From NCBI RefSeq assembly GCF_014205875.1, contig NZ_JACHEN010000006.1, positions 62,001-126,000 of the forward strand: a DNA stretch of 64,000 bases, given 5' to 3'. The DNA comes from Anaerosolibacter carboniphilus (GTDB lineage Bacteria > Bacillota > Clostridia > Peptostreptococcales > Thermotaleaceae). The translations under genes and the position numbers were made by a program. A model generated the notes under the pieces. It was not told where the DNA came from, did not search any database, and saw only the letters and a list, made by a program, of their open reading frames with translations. This document shows, in pieces, positions 1 through 8,314 of this stretch; position 1 is the stretch's first letter, and every line of letters starts with the position of its first letter.

Positions 1-498
1 CTTGGGGTCCAGTTGTTTCAAAATATAGAGGCATTGAAAGCCTATGTGAACGGGCCTGGTTTTGATGAGCCTATTGATGGTATTACATTGATACAGGAAT
101 ACATTCAGCCTGAGGAACCTTTTATTACCCGTTGTGAGTTTATTGGCAGGAAATTCTTATATGCTGTTCGTGTAGATACTTCCCAAGGATTCCAATTGTG
201 TCCTGCTGATGCTTGTCAGATCGGCGATGCTTTCTGCCCGGTGGGAGAGATCGAAAAGCCGAAGTTTCAGATTATCGAAGGCTTTGCCAATCCAATTCTT
301 GAAAAATATGAGCGCTTCCTCGAGGCAAACAAAATTCACATCGCAGGGATCGAATTTATCATGGATCGAAATGGAGAAATTTTTACCTATGATGTGAACA
401 CCAATACCAATTATAATTCCGATGCAGAAGCTATCGCTGGATTATCAGGAATGGGTGCCATTGCCAAGTACCTTGGAGAAGAACTGCAGAAGCTGTAA
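1..498 (+). CDS. ATP-grasp domain protein, C-terminal part (5' end outside window)
   Basis: The open frame runs into the left edge without a stop, so this is the last ~165 residues of a longer protein; the TTG at position 13 is not a convincing start because it lacks a ribosome binding site. The sequence resembles the C-terminal half of ATP-grasp carboxylate-amine ligases of the RimK/glutamate-ligase type: a beta-rich middle (EFIGRKFLYAVRVD), then GIEFIMDRNG and DVNTNTNYN, which match the Mg-ATP binding acidic/Asn motif of the fold. The family joins a carboxylate to an amine with ATP. The substrate cannot be told from this fragment. A strong terminator follows directly. Confidence 0.7.
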   Translation, partial: LGVQLFQNIEALKAYVNGPGFDEPIDGITLIQEYIQPEEPFITRCEFIGRKFLYAVRVDTSQGFQLCPADACQIGDAFCPVGEIEKPKFQIIEGFANPILEKYERFLEANKIHIAGIEFIMDRNGEIFTYDVNTNTNYNSDAEAIAGLSGMGAIAKYLGEELQKL

Positions 499-511
499 AT
501 TGATTGAATTT

Positions 512-555
512 AAAAAATAGGAAGATTGGCTTATAAGCCAGTCTTCCTATTTTTT
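512..555. terminator. Rho-independent terminator, probably bidirectional
   Basis: AAAAAATAGGAAGA and TCTTCCTATTTTTT arms flank a short inner hairpin (TGGCTTATAAGCCA). The A-run and T-run on the two sides allow termination in both directions. It closes the ATP-grasp gene. Confidence 0.85.
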
Positions 556-658
556 ACGCTTCACAAATTACTTTTCTTTGCATCACAAATTCATCACATT
601 TAGGAAATATAATACAGTTATGTATAAATATAAGAGGTTGTAAAGGAGGTAATCGTAG

Positions 659-1900
659 TTGTTAAAAAAAATATATTCCAGCAGATTTCTCAAAATAGCG
701 TTGTTATTTGCAATCATTGGCGGAGTGGGCTTTACTGGTTATAAGATGACAAATAAGAGCAAAACAGCATCCAACGTGACGGTGACGACCAAAGAAGAAG
801 CTGTAACAAGGGGAGATATCACCATAGGGTTCACAGGGGACGGTGAAGCGGAAATTCCCGTGATAAATCTTGATTTTTCATTGAGTGGTAAAATCAAAGA
901 AGTTCATGTGAAAAATGGAGAACAGATTCAAGAGGGTCAGATTCTTGCAAAACTTGATGATACAGAATACCAAAATAAGCTAAGAACAGCGGAACTCAGT
1001 TATAATAAAGCGGTGGCTACATTGGAGCAAAAAGAGGAAAATGCGCGGCTTAACTTAATCAGTGCGAAACAAAAATTAGATGAATTAAAGCGGCAAATAA
1101 AGCAAATTGAAACGGAATATCTGCCCATGCTGGAGTTACAGGACTATTATTCACCCCAGGAAGTTGCGTTAAAAAAAATATCCTATGAGAATGCGCAAGC
1201 TGCATATGATGTGCAGTTAGAGCAGTACAATGCTTTGCTAAGCTCTAACAAAGACATAGAATTGGAAAAGGTAAATGTAGAAAGCGCCTTGATTAATTTA
1301 GAAATGGCTAAGAATGATTTGGAAGACACCATCTTAAAATCTCCTGTCAGTGCAACGGTTCTCAATGTATCCTACAAAGCCGGAGAAAGTTTCTCACCGC
1401 CAAGTACTTCAGGAAAGGCCACTGCCGATACCTCTCATTTTATGGTAGTATCCGATGCAGATAAAGTCGAAGTGGTGGTGCCAGTTTCAGAGACGGATCT
1501 ATCAAAAGTGGCGATTGGTCAAACGATAGAGGTTGCCTTTGAAGCCCATCCAGGCGAAAACTATGTAGGGAAGGTTACAGGTATCAATGCACTGCCAATG
1601 ATTGATTCAAGCGGTTTGGTGACCTATGATGTAAGAATTGAATTGGATGGCAGCATGGGCAAGATCAGATCAGGAATGACTTGTACCGTGTCCTTTATTC
1701 TTAGACAAGAAAAAAATGTACTGATTATCCCTAATAAGGCTGTAAGCATGGTAGATGGAAAACAAGTTGTGAAAGTAAAGGATAAGGATGGAAATCTTCA
1801 AACAAAGAATATCAAGACTGGATTGACCGATGGAAAGTATGTAGCAGTGACAGAGGGCCTTGAAGTGGGAGAAACTGTGGTCATTGAGACTATAAAATAA
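659..1900 (+). CDS. HlyD/MacA-type efflux periplasmic adaptor (membrane fusion) protein
   Basis: 413 residues, TTG start 9 bases after AAAGGAGGT. One N-terminal membrane anchor (about residues 10-27) is followed by a split lipoyl/barrel-sandwich domain: first half near LSGKIKEVHVKNGEQIQEG, second half near LKSPVSATVLNVSYKAGESF. Between them lies a charged coiled-coil hairpin (about residues 100-225). A beta-barrel and a membrane-proximal domain close the protein. In Gram-positive MacAB-like systems the adaptor works outside the membrane with an FtsX-type permease and an ATPase, and both are encoded just downstream. The exported substrate (peptide, antibiotic or lipid) is unknown. Confidence 0.9.
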   Translation: MLKKIYSSRFLKIALLFAIIGGVGFTGYKMTNKSKTASNVTVTTKEEAVTRGDITIGFTGDGEAEIPVINLDFSLSGKIKEVHVKNGEQIQEGQILAKLDDTEYQNKLRTAELSYNKAVATLEQKEENARLNLISAKQKLDELKRQIKQIETEYLPMLELQDYYSPQEVALKKISYENAQAAYDVQLEQYNALLSSNKDIELEKVNVESALINLEMAKNDLEDTILKSPVSATVLNVSYKAGESFSPPSTSGKATADTSHFMVVSDADKVEVVVPVSETDLSKVAIGQTIEVAFEAHPGENYVGKVTGINALPMIDSSGLVTYDVRIELDGSMGKIRSGMTCTVSFILRQEKNVLIIPNKAVSMVDGKQVVKVKDKDGNLQTKNIKTGLTDGKYVAVTEGLEVGETVVIETIK

Positions 1901-1916
1901 GAGTAGGTGTGATGAT

Positions 1917-3107
1917 ATGAGTTTGATCGAAATCTTAAGATCTATTTTTATCAATATTCGAGGAAACAAGGCCAAAGTATTTCTTACGACTTTAGGAATT
2001 ATTGTAGGTACACTGACAGTCGTGCTGGTTCTTTCGATTGGAAAGGGAAGTCAGGCCAGTGTGGAGGAACAATTCAAAAGCTTGAATGTAGGAACGATCC
2101 AGATTATGGCGGGATTCGGAAGAAATACAACGGTAAAGCTTAGCGCAGATGAAATGATAGCTATTCAAGAAGAGGCTCCTTCGATTAAGAAAGTATCTAT
2201 GGTGATTAATGATCGGGGAACGATTAGTTATTACAGTACGTCTACAACTGCCTCAGTGGCGGGTGTAACAGAGGAACTTAAGGAAATTAACAACTTAGCC
2301 ATGGCGTATGGAAACTTTATCAATGAGGAGCACAACGAGGATACTGAGAAGGTGGCCGTGATTGGTCATGATATCGCTGAATTGTTTTTTGAAGAAGATA
2401 TATCTGAAGCTGTAGGGGAGAAGATCACAATTAATGGTAAACGATATGAGGTGATCGGTGTCTTAAAGCAGATGGGGGATTCTTCCATGAGAGGTTTTAA
2501 CCCTGATGAAGGAATTTTTATACCCTATAGTGTGGCTGAAAAATATATCACAGGCAGAATGGCCCGGCCTACGATTCTTGCCTTAGCGCAGGACATTGAT
2601 CATGTTTCTTCGGCAATCGAAGAGATCAATAGCATTTTGCAGAGTAAATTCAGAGACAAAAGTGATCAGTTTATGATTGTAGACGCAGGAAGCAGACTGC
2701 AATCGGCAAAGGATTCAGCTAAAACAATGACTTTGATGCTTTTGTCTGTGGCAACTGTGGTCTTGATGGTTGGTGGTATCGGCATCATGAACGTACTATT
2801 TGTTTCTGTCAAGGAAAGAACCAAGGAAATTGGAATTTTGAAGGCGATTGGAGCACGAAGGAAAGATATATTGCTCATATTTTTACTGGAAGCCATTATC
2901 GTTAGCGCTGCTGGAGGAATCATTGGCATTCTTGGGAGCATGCTAGTCATGCCCGCGCTAAACTACTTTCAGGTTCGTGCCATTCCGTCCTTTGATAGTT
3001 ATTTATTAGCTTTTGGATTCTCTGTAGGAATTGGTACATTCTTTGGATATTACCCTGCTGCAAAGGCAGCGGCGTTAAAGCCAATTGAAGCATTAAATTA
3101 TGAATAG
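1917..3107 (+). CDS. ABC transporter permease, MacB/FtsX family
   Basis: 396 residues. One N-terminal transmembrane helix (about 20-42), a large extracellular MacB-PCD-like domain (about 45-265), and three C-terminal helices typical of the FtsX domain, including MLVGGIGIMNVLFVSVKERT and the coupling segment KERTKEIGILKAIGARRKDI. The nucleotide-binding domain is not fused, unlike E. coli MacB; it is the separate ATPase gene two genes downstream. It starts 17 bases after the adaptor gene, so the two are co-transcribed. MacB-like pumps use mechanotransmission rather than a classical translocation pore. Confidence 0.9.
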   Translation: MSLIEILRSIFINIRGNKAKVFLTTLGIIVGTLTVVLVLSIGKGSQASVEEQFKSLNVGTIQIMAGFGRNTTVKLSADEMIAIQEEAPSIKKVSMVINDRGTISYYSTSTTASVAGVTEELKEINNLAMAYGNFINEEHNEDTEKVAVIGHDIAELFFEEDISEAVGEKITINGKRYEVIGVLKQMGDSSMRGFNPDEGIFIPYSVAEKYITGRMARPTILALAQDIDHVSSAIEEINSILQSKFRDKSDQFMIVDAGSRLQSAKDSAKTMTLMLLSVATVVLMVGGIGIMNVLFVSVKERTKEIGILKAIGARRKDILLIFLLEAIIVSAAGGIIGILGSMLVMPALNYFQVRAIPSFDSYLLAFGFSVGIGTFFGYYPAAKAAALKPIEALNYE

Positions 3108-3121
3108 GAGGCATTATACAT

Positions 3122-3721
3122 ATGGCAAAATATAAATTAATAATAGCTGTGATCACTACAGCATTACTACTGACCGCTTGTGGAAATTCTCAGCCCCAGG
3201 TAGCAGCTGGGACAACTGGGCAAGGAAGTCAGAAAAGTGAACAAACTGCTGGGAGCAATAGCGAAGAAAACAAGAATAATGCTGGCCAAAATCAGGGGAG
3301 AGTACAAGAACGACCTGATGTTTATGGAAGAGTCAAAAGCATTATTGGAAATGAAGTTGTATTAGAACTGGCTGAAATGCCTGAAAGAAGAAGCGGTCAA
3401 AACGGCACTGGCCAAGGCGGTACTGGGCAAAATAGCGGAAGTGCTCCAGCAGGAAATCAAGGTGGGCAAATGCCTCCTGCTGGGAATGGACAAATGGGTC
3501 AAGTACAAAGGTCAGGGATGCAAAGGGAAATTAAGCTGACAGGAGAAACCCTGACGTTATTAATCCCTGTAGGTGTACCTGTCAACTCTTTCGGACAAGG
3601 CGGAATGAAGCAACTAGATATCGCGGATATTTATGAGGGAATGATGATGCAAATATGGTATGATAAAAAAGATGAGGCAAGCAAGACGATCATCCGTGTG
3701 ATGGTTATGCAAGGAAGGTAG
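3122..3721 (+). CDS. Gln/Gly-rich lipoprotein of the MacAB-like operon
   Basis: 199 residues with a lipoprotein signal ending in LLLTACGN (lipobox Cys about residue 20). Two low-complexity stretches rich in Gly, Gln, Asn and Ser (about 25-65 and 90-130) bracket a short ordered segment (DVYGRVKSIIGNEVVLELAE). A conserved-looking C-terminal domain follows (about 135-199). The ordered parts look like a small beta domain reading GRV.SI.GNEV, often seen in lipoproteins next to ABC exporters. It lies between permease and ATPase genes with 14- and 4-base gaps, so it is likely a surface subunit of the pump. No catalytic motif is visible. I do not recognise a named family. Confidence 0.75.
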   Translation: MAKYKLIIAVITTALLLTACGNSQPQVAAGTTGQGSQKSEQTAGSNSEENKNNAGQNQGRVQERPDVYGRVKSIIGNEVVLELAEMPERRSGQNGTGQGGTGQNSGSAPAGNQGGQMPPAGNGQMGQVQRSGMQREIKLTGETLTLLIPVGVPVNSFGQGGMKQLDIADIYEGMMMQIWYDKKDEASKTIIRVMVMQGR

Positions 3722-3725
3722 TCCT

Positions 3726-4409
3726 ATGGATAATCATGCTGTAATATACATGAAGGATATTGTGAAGTCTTATAAAATGGGAAAGAATACGTTGACTGTA
3801 TTAAATGAAATTTCTTTGGAAGTTGACAGAGGAGAATTTGTGGCGATACTTGGACCTTCAGGTTCAGGCAAATCTACCTTGATGAATATCATCGGATGTA
3901 TTGATGTGGCTGATTCAGGGGAATATGCGTTGGCGGGGAAGGACATCAAAGCTAGAAATGAAGATGAATTGGCGGACATTCGCAATCGGGAGATCGGGTT
4001 TATTTTTCAGAAATTTAATCTCCTTCCTAAATATACTGCTTTGCATAATGTGGCTTTTCCCTTGCTTTTGAGAGGAACAACGAAGGAGGCTGCCTACGAC
4101 AAAGCAACGAAGCTTTTGGAAAGAGTGGGTCTAGGGGAACGGCTTCATCATAAACCAATGGAATTATCAGGAGGGCAGCAGCAAAGAGTCTCGATTGCCA
4201 GAGCACTGGCTGGGGATCCGAATATTCTGCTCGCAGATGAACCTACAGGAAACCTTGACTCTAAATCTGGGAAAGAAATTATGGAAATGTTTTTAGAGCT
4301 TAATGGAGAAGGGAACACCATTGTATTAATTACCCATGACATTGAAATTGCAAAACAAGCAAAACGAATTATTCAGGTGAGAGATGGCAGGGTGTTCGAG
4401 TCGGTTTAG
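3726..4409 (+). CDS. ABC transporter ATP-binding protein, MacB/LolD type
   Basis: 227 residues with a complete nucleotide-binding domain: Walker A GPSGSGKST (residues 43-51), Q-loop FIFQKFNLLP (93-101), signature LSGGQQQRV (147-155), Walker B ILLADEP (167-173) and the switch His in LITHD. Length and sequence match the stand-alone ATPases of MacB/LolD/YtrE-like exporters. It lies 4 bases after the lipoprotein gene and supplies ATP hydrolysis to the split permease at 1917-3107. Confidence 0.93.
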   Translation: MDNHAVIYMKDIVKSYKMGKNTLTVLNEISLEVDRGEFVAILGPSGSGKSTLMNIIGCIDVADSGEYALAGKDIKARNEDELADIRNREIGFIFQKFNLLPKYTALHNVAFPLLLRGTTKEAAYDKATKLLERVGLGERLHHKPMELSGGQQQRVSIARALAGDPNILLADEPTGNLDSKSGKEIMEMFLELNGEGNTIVLITHDIEIAKQAKRIIQVRDGRVFESV

Positions 4410-4490
4410 GCAGACTGTAAGCCCTTGAGCATGTACAACAGTTTTTTAACGGCTGGGACAAATAGAAGCCAGTTGAAGGGGAGAAAACAG

Positions 4491-5192
4491 ATGAGAGAAG
4501 CAAAAATCCTTGTGGTGGATGATGAAGAAAAAATGAGAAATGTCATCAAGGTATTTCTGACCAAGGAAGGATATGAAATCGAAGAGGCCCATAATGGAAA
4601 AGATGCATTGGATAAATTGTATTTTAATGAATATGATTTAATACTTTTGGATGTCATGATGCCAGAGATCGATGGCTGGACTGTGTGCCGAAAGGTCCGT
4701 GAAGACTTTTCGGTACCGATTATTTTGATGACCGCCCGTGGAGAAGAATATGATAAGCTCTTTGGTTTTGAGCTAGGCGCCGATGATTATATTACCAAGC
4801 CCTTTAGCTTGAAAGAAATGCTGGCTAGGGTAAAGGCTGTCATGAGAAGGAGCAAAGAATCCAATGAAAGAAATCATAAATCTTTAAAGCTTGGAGCCTT
4901 GGAAATTAAAACCCTATCAAAGCAGGTTTTTGTTGATAAGGATGAAATCGCCCTCACACCAAAGGAATATGAGCTCTTATTCTTCTTAGGAAAAAATCCA
5001 GAGATTGTCTACTCCCGAGAACAATTGCTCAATCGGGTGTGGGGATATGACTTCATAGGGGATGCTAGAACAGTGGATACCCATATTAAGCAGTTAAGGG
5101 AGAAACTGGGAAACCATAAGAGATATATCCAAACGGTTTGGGGAACAGGCTATAAGTTTATGATAGGAGAAGAAAATGAAAGGGATACATAG
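4491..5192 (+). CDS. OmpR/PhoB-family response regulator
   Basis: 233 residues from the ATG at 4491, which follows GAAGGGGAG; an in-frame ATG 66 bases upstream has no ribosome site. Receiver domain: acidic pair DD (10-11), phospho-acceptor Asp54 in ILLDVMMP, Thr82 and Lys103 in YITKPF. Winged-helix DNA-binding domain from about residue 130 with the OmpR hallmark RTVDTHIKQLREKLG and WGTGYKF. The stop overlaps the kinase gene by 17 bases. The placement directly behind the MacAB-like genes suggests it controls that pump, as in many Firmicute detoxification modules. Confidence 0.93.
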   Translation: MREAKILVVDDEEKMRNVIKVFLTKEGYEIEEAHNGKDALDKLYFNEYDLILLDVMMPEIDGWTVCRKVREDFSVPIILMTARGEEYDKLFGFELGADDYITKPFSLKEMLARVKAVMRRSKESNERNHKSLKLGALEIKTLSKQVFVDKDEIALTPKEYELLFFLGKNPEIVYSREQLLNRVWGYDFIGDARTVDTHIKQLREKLGNHKRYIQTVWGTGYKFMIGEENERDT

Positions 5193-6633
5193 TAAGCTAT
5201 GGCTTGCGATTACATCTTTGGTTATCACAATTTTGATTATTATTTGGTTATTTCAAGTGGGATTGCTGAATAAATTCTATATTCATGAACGAAAAAGTGT
5301 TTTATCCAATGAAGCACAGAAGCTGAATGCCATTTTATTAGAAGCCGATCAAGAAAACATGATTTCCGAGAAGGTCATTGAAGAGGTTGAAGCATTTACA
5401 TCTTCTGTAAATGCACGGGTAATTATTCTTGACCAAAGTGGAGAAGCACGGTTTTTCAACATTTTAGATAGATACTTCATTAAGGCTGGAGAGTTTGATC
5501 GAGCACAAAGTAGAACCTTAGGCCCCCTATTAGGGGATAAGGAAATCAGGTCGAAGCTAGCTCAAAATCAACCCTTTACAGTGGTGAGGAAAAAACCTCA
5601 AAGTCATGATGCTTCCATCTATGTAGGGGTGCCCGTGATTCGTGAAAACAAGAAAATCGGAGATATTATTATCTCTTCTCCCTTGGCTCCTATTGAAGAA
5701 ACCATATCTATTCTCAAGAAACAATTGACCTATGTTTCTATTTTTTCCTTAGGGATTGGGACATTACTGGCATTGTACCTGGCAAGAATTTTCACAAAAC
5801 CTATTTTGAATATTATCGAAGCATCTAAGGAAATTGCTAAAGGAAATTTTACTGCTAAAGTAAGTCACCGGTCAGATGATGAAATAGGCGTGCTCGGAGA
5901 AACCATCAATGACATGGCCCAGCAATTAGATCGTATCGAACAGCTTCGAAAGGAATTTATTGCCAACATATCCCATGAACTAAAGACGCCGATCAGTTTG
6001 ATCAAAGCCTATGCGGAACTGGTGAAAGAAGTAGAGAATATCAGTACAGATGATAAAAATCAGTACTTGGAGGTAATTACAGAGGAATCTGACCGACTGA
6101 ATGGTATGATTGAGGATATATTGTATTTATCAAAAATCCAGGCGGGATTCTCCAACTTAACCTATGACCAAATTTTTCTAAAGGATCTCATTCATGGAGT
6201 AATCGAGAAGCTATCGTACTTTGCACAGCATAAGAATATTGAAATCACAGTGGAAACCCATAAAGAGAATATCTCTGTTTATGCTGATAAGGATAAAATG
6301 TATCAGGTTTTTTATAACATCATCAATAATGCTATTCAACATTCCTATGAGAATACGAAAATATGGGTAAAAACCCTGGAAACGGATCATGGGCTTAAGG
6401 TAGAAGTCATTGACAACGGAAAAGGAATTGCAGAGGAAGACTTGCCCTATATTTGGGATCGTTTTTATAAAGTAGATAAGTCAGGAAAAAGAAATGATAG
6501 CGGCACAGGGCTAGGTATGGCCATCGTGAAGAACATTTTAGAAGCCCATCATATGAAGTATGGGGTAGAGAGTCAACTCCACAAGGGAACGAAAGTCTGG
6601 ATGGAGATGAGATTAGAAGATAAAAATCAATAA
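5176..6633 (+). CDS. Membrane sensor histidine kinase (HAMP, HisKA, HATPase)
   Basis: 485 residues. Two transmembrane helices (about 8-30 and 183-203) enclose an extracellular sensor of about 150 residues. Then follow a HAMP linker (203-255) and the HisKA phospho-acceptor His267 in ISHELKTPISLIKAYA. The ATP-lid motifs are NIINNAIQHS (N box), DNGKGI (G1) and GTGLGMAIVKNIL (G2). It overlaps and pairs with the response regulator before it. The ligand of the sensor domain is unknown; envelope stress or a pump substrate is the natural guess from context. Confidence 0.93.
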   Translation: MKGIHSKLWLAITSLVITILIIIWLFQVGLLNKFYIHERKSVLSNEAQKLNAILLEADQENMISEKVIEEVEAFTSSVNARVIILDQSGEARFFNILDRYFIKAGEFDRAQSRTLGPLLGDKEIRSKLAQNQPFTVVRKKPQSHDASIYVGVPVIRENKKIGDIIISSPLAPIEETISILKKQLTYVSIFSLGIGTLLALYLARIFTKPILNIIEASKEIAKGNFTAKVSHRSDDEIGVLGETINDMAQQLDRIEQLRKEFIANISHELKTPISLIKAYAELVKEVENISTDDKNQYLEVITEESDRLNGMIEDILYLSKIQAGFSNLTYDQIFLKDLIHGVIEKLSYFAQHKNIEITVETHKENISVYADKDKMYQVFYNIINNAIQHSYENTKIWVKTLETDHGLKVEVIDNGKGIAEEDLPYIWDRFYKVDKSGKRNDSGTGLGMAIVKNILEAHHMKYGVESQLHKGTKVWMEMRLEDKNQ

Positions 6634-6651
6634 TTGTTGTCACAAAGATAG

Positions 6652-6696
6652 ATATAAAAATCACTCATGAGTCTAACTCATGAGTGATTTTTATAT
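6652..6696. terminator. Bidirectional terminator between convergent genes
   Basis: 21-base arms (ATATAAAAATCACTCATGAGT and its complement) around a 3-base loop, with A/T runs on both sides. It serves the kinase operon on the plus strand and the aminotransferase on the minus strand, whose stop codon touches the right end. Confidence 0.9.
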
Positions 6697-7865
6697 CAAA
6701 AACTACTTTTTGCTTTTTCTCTTAAAGTTTTTAATCGTTCTAAAGCGGCAATGAGGGTCTCATTATTTTTTGCAAAATGAAATCTAATAAAATGGTGAAC
6801 ATCTTCTCGGAAAAAGCTGGATCCAGGAACTGCTGCCACCCCTACTTCCCTTGCCATCCACTCACAGAATTCAATATCGCTTTTATCTGTAAATTCTGAG
6901 ATGTCAACCATGACATAATAACCACCCTGTGGTATTGTGTAGGTCAATCCTGCATCGTCTAATCCCTTTAGAAATAGATCTCTCTTTTCTTGATACTTAT
7001 GCTGTAACGTGTCATAATAAGCATCAGGTAAATTTAATCCTGCTAAAGCTGCCCTTTGAAGGGGCGCTGCAGCGCCAACGGTAAGGAAATCATGGATTTT
7101 CCTTGCTTCCTGAATGATAAAAGCTGGTGCAATGATATAGCCCAACCGCCATCCTGTAATAGAATATGTTTTAGACAAAGAGCCGCAAGAAATGGTTCTT
7201 TCAAACATTTCAGGTATCGACGCAAAATATTCATGCTTGTAAGGAGAAAATACAATATGCTCATATACCTCATCGGTGATGACGTAGGTATCATGTTTCT
7301 TCGCAAGATCTGCGATAAATTGAAGTTCCTCTAAAGTAAATACTTTACCTGTCGGGTTGGCAGGATTACACAGAATAATAGCCTTAGGATTTTGTTCAAA
7401 AGCCTGAACGAGCGCTTCCTTATCAAAATTGAAATTTGGGGGTGTGAGGCTTACATAAATGGGTTCAGCACCAGAGAGAATGGTATCGGCTACATAGTTT
7501 TCATAAAAAGGTGAAAAGACAATCACCTTGTCATTAGGGTTACATATGGTCATCATTGCCACCATCATGGCTTCTGTACTGCCACAGGTAACTACAATCT
7601 CAGTATCTGGGTTGATGGAAACACCCATGAATTTAGACTGTTTTGCTGCCAGCGCATCACGAAATAGTTTAGATCCCCATGTTACTTCATACTGATGAGG
7701 TCCTTCATTTGCGGCTTCGATGAGGGCGTTTTTTAATTCATCCGGTGGGTCGAAGTCAGGGAATCCCTGAGATAAATTGATGGCTCCACAATCGTTGGCA
7801 ATTCTAGTCATACGACGAATAATTGACTCCGTAAAATGAGGTAAATAATTGCTTAAAGGTTTCAC
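6696..7865 (-). CDS. PLP-dependent aminotransferase, probable methionine aminotransferase (YbdL-like)
   Basis: 389 residues, class I/II fold-type I aminotransferase. The opening GAINLSQGFPDFDPPDELK closely resembles the YbdL/kynurenine-aminotransferase branch. The PLP Lys is Lys232 in SLSKTYSITGW; other cofactor contacts are NPANPTGK (167-174), ITDEVYEH (196-203) and the C-terminal IRFHFAK Arg that binds the substrate carboxylate. YbdL of E. coli prefers methionine. This gene is transcribed behind a SAM-I riboswitch, so a role in methionine or ketomethylthiobutyrate transamination is the best reading. General aromatic/branched-chain aminotransferase activity is the alternative. It is monocistronic. 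Confidence 0.9.
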   Translation of the reverse strand: MKPLSNYLPHFTESIIRRMTRIANDCGAINLSQGFPDFDPPDELKNALIEAANEGPHQYEVTWGSKLFRDALAAKQSKFMGVSINPDTEIVVTCGSTEAMMVAMMTICNPNDKVIVFSPFYENYVADTILSGAEPIYVSLTPPNFNFDKEALVQAFEQNPKAIILCNPANPTGKVFTLEELQFIADLAKKHDTYVITDEVYEHIVFSPYKHEYFASIPEMFERTISCGSLSKTYSITGWRLGYIIAPAFIIQEARKIHDFLTVGAAAPLQRAALAGLNLPDAYYDTLQHKYQEKRDLFLKGLDDAGLTYTIPQGGYYVMVDISEFTDKSDIEFCEWMAREVGVAAVPGSSFFREDVHHFIRFHFAKNNETLIAALERLKTLREKAKSSF

Positions 7866-7950
7866 GTTGGTCTCCTCCTATACATTCATAAAATTTTGTT
7901 TTAGGTTTTCATATGAGTGGATTTCGCTTACACAGAAGAATTATTAACCA

Positions 7951-8114
7951 AAATAAAAAAGCCCCTTTCACAGAGAAAGAGGCATCATGACGATATGCGC
8001 TTCTCTCATCTGCCAATATATATACATATATCGCAGGAATTGGCACCGCTGCTTTATAAAAAAGCCGGTTGCCGGGTTTCATAGGGCCAGTCCCTCCACC
8101 TCTCTGGATAAGAG
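7951..8114 (-). promoter_or_regulatory. SAM-I (S-box) riboswitch with terminator
   Basis: Read on the minus strand, the conserved core GGTGGAGGGACTGGCCC then TATGAAACCCGGCAACC is nearly identical to the S-box consensus. P1 is CTCTTATC (8107-8114) pairing with GATGAGAG (8003-8010). A terminator hairpin, GCCTCTTTC...GAAAGGGGC, and a T-run (7951-7983) follow the aptamer. The known logic is that SAM binding stabilises P1 and allows termination, so the downstream aminotransferase (start at 7865) is expressed when SAM is low. About 85 bases lie between the terminator and the start codon. Confidence 0.96.
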
Positions 8115-8143
8115 CTTATTATTCAGTTATATCAATAAGAATA

Positions 8144-8172
8144 AATATACGATATTTTCGATAAAAAGTCAA
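8144..8172 (-). promoter_or_regulatory. Promoter of the S-box transcript
   Basis: On the minus strand, TTGACT (8167-8172), a 17-base spacer and TATATT (8144-8149). Transcription would start near 8137, about 23 bases before the aptamer P1 helix. Confidence 0.75.
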
Positions 8173-8314
8173 TGAAAATAATATAGTGTTTTGGAAAGGA
8201 TGAATACGCTGTGTTAAAGAGAACAAACTTTACGGGAAAAAATTCCGATACAGGAACGGTGATGAACATGCTACAATAGGAAAAAGCAAGATATTCATGA
8301 AAGAAAGGATTCAT

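Noticed and set aside
7987..8175. Plus-strand open frame of 62 codons
   Set aside because: It is antisense to the SAM-I aptamer and terminator and has no ribosome site.
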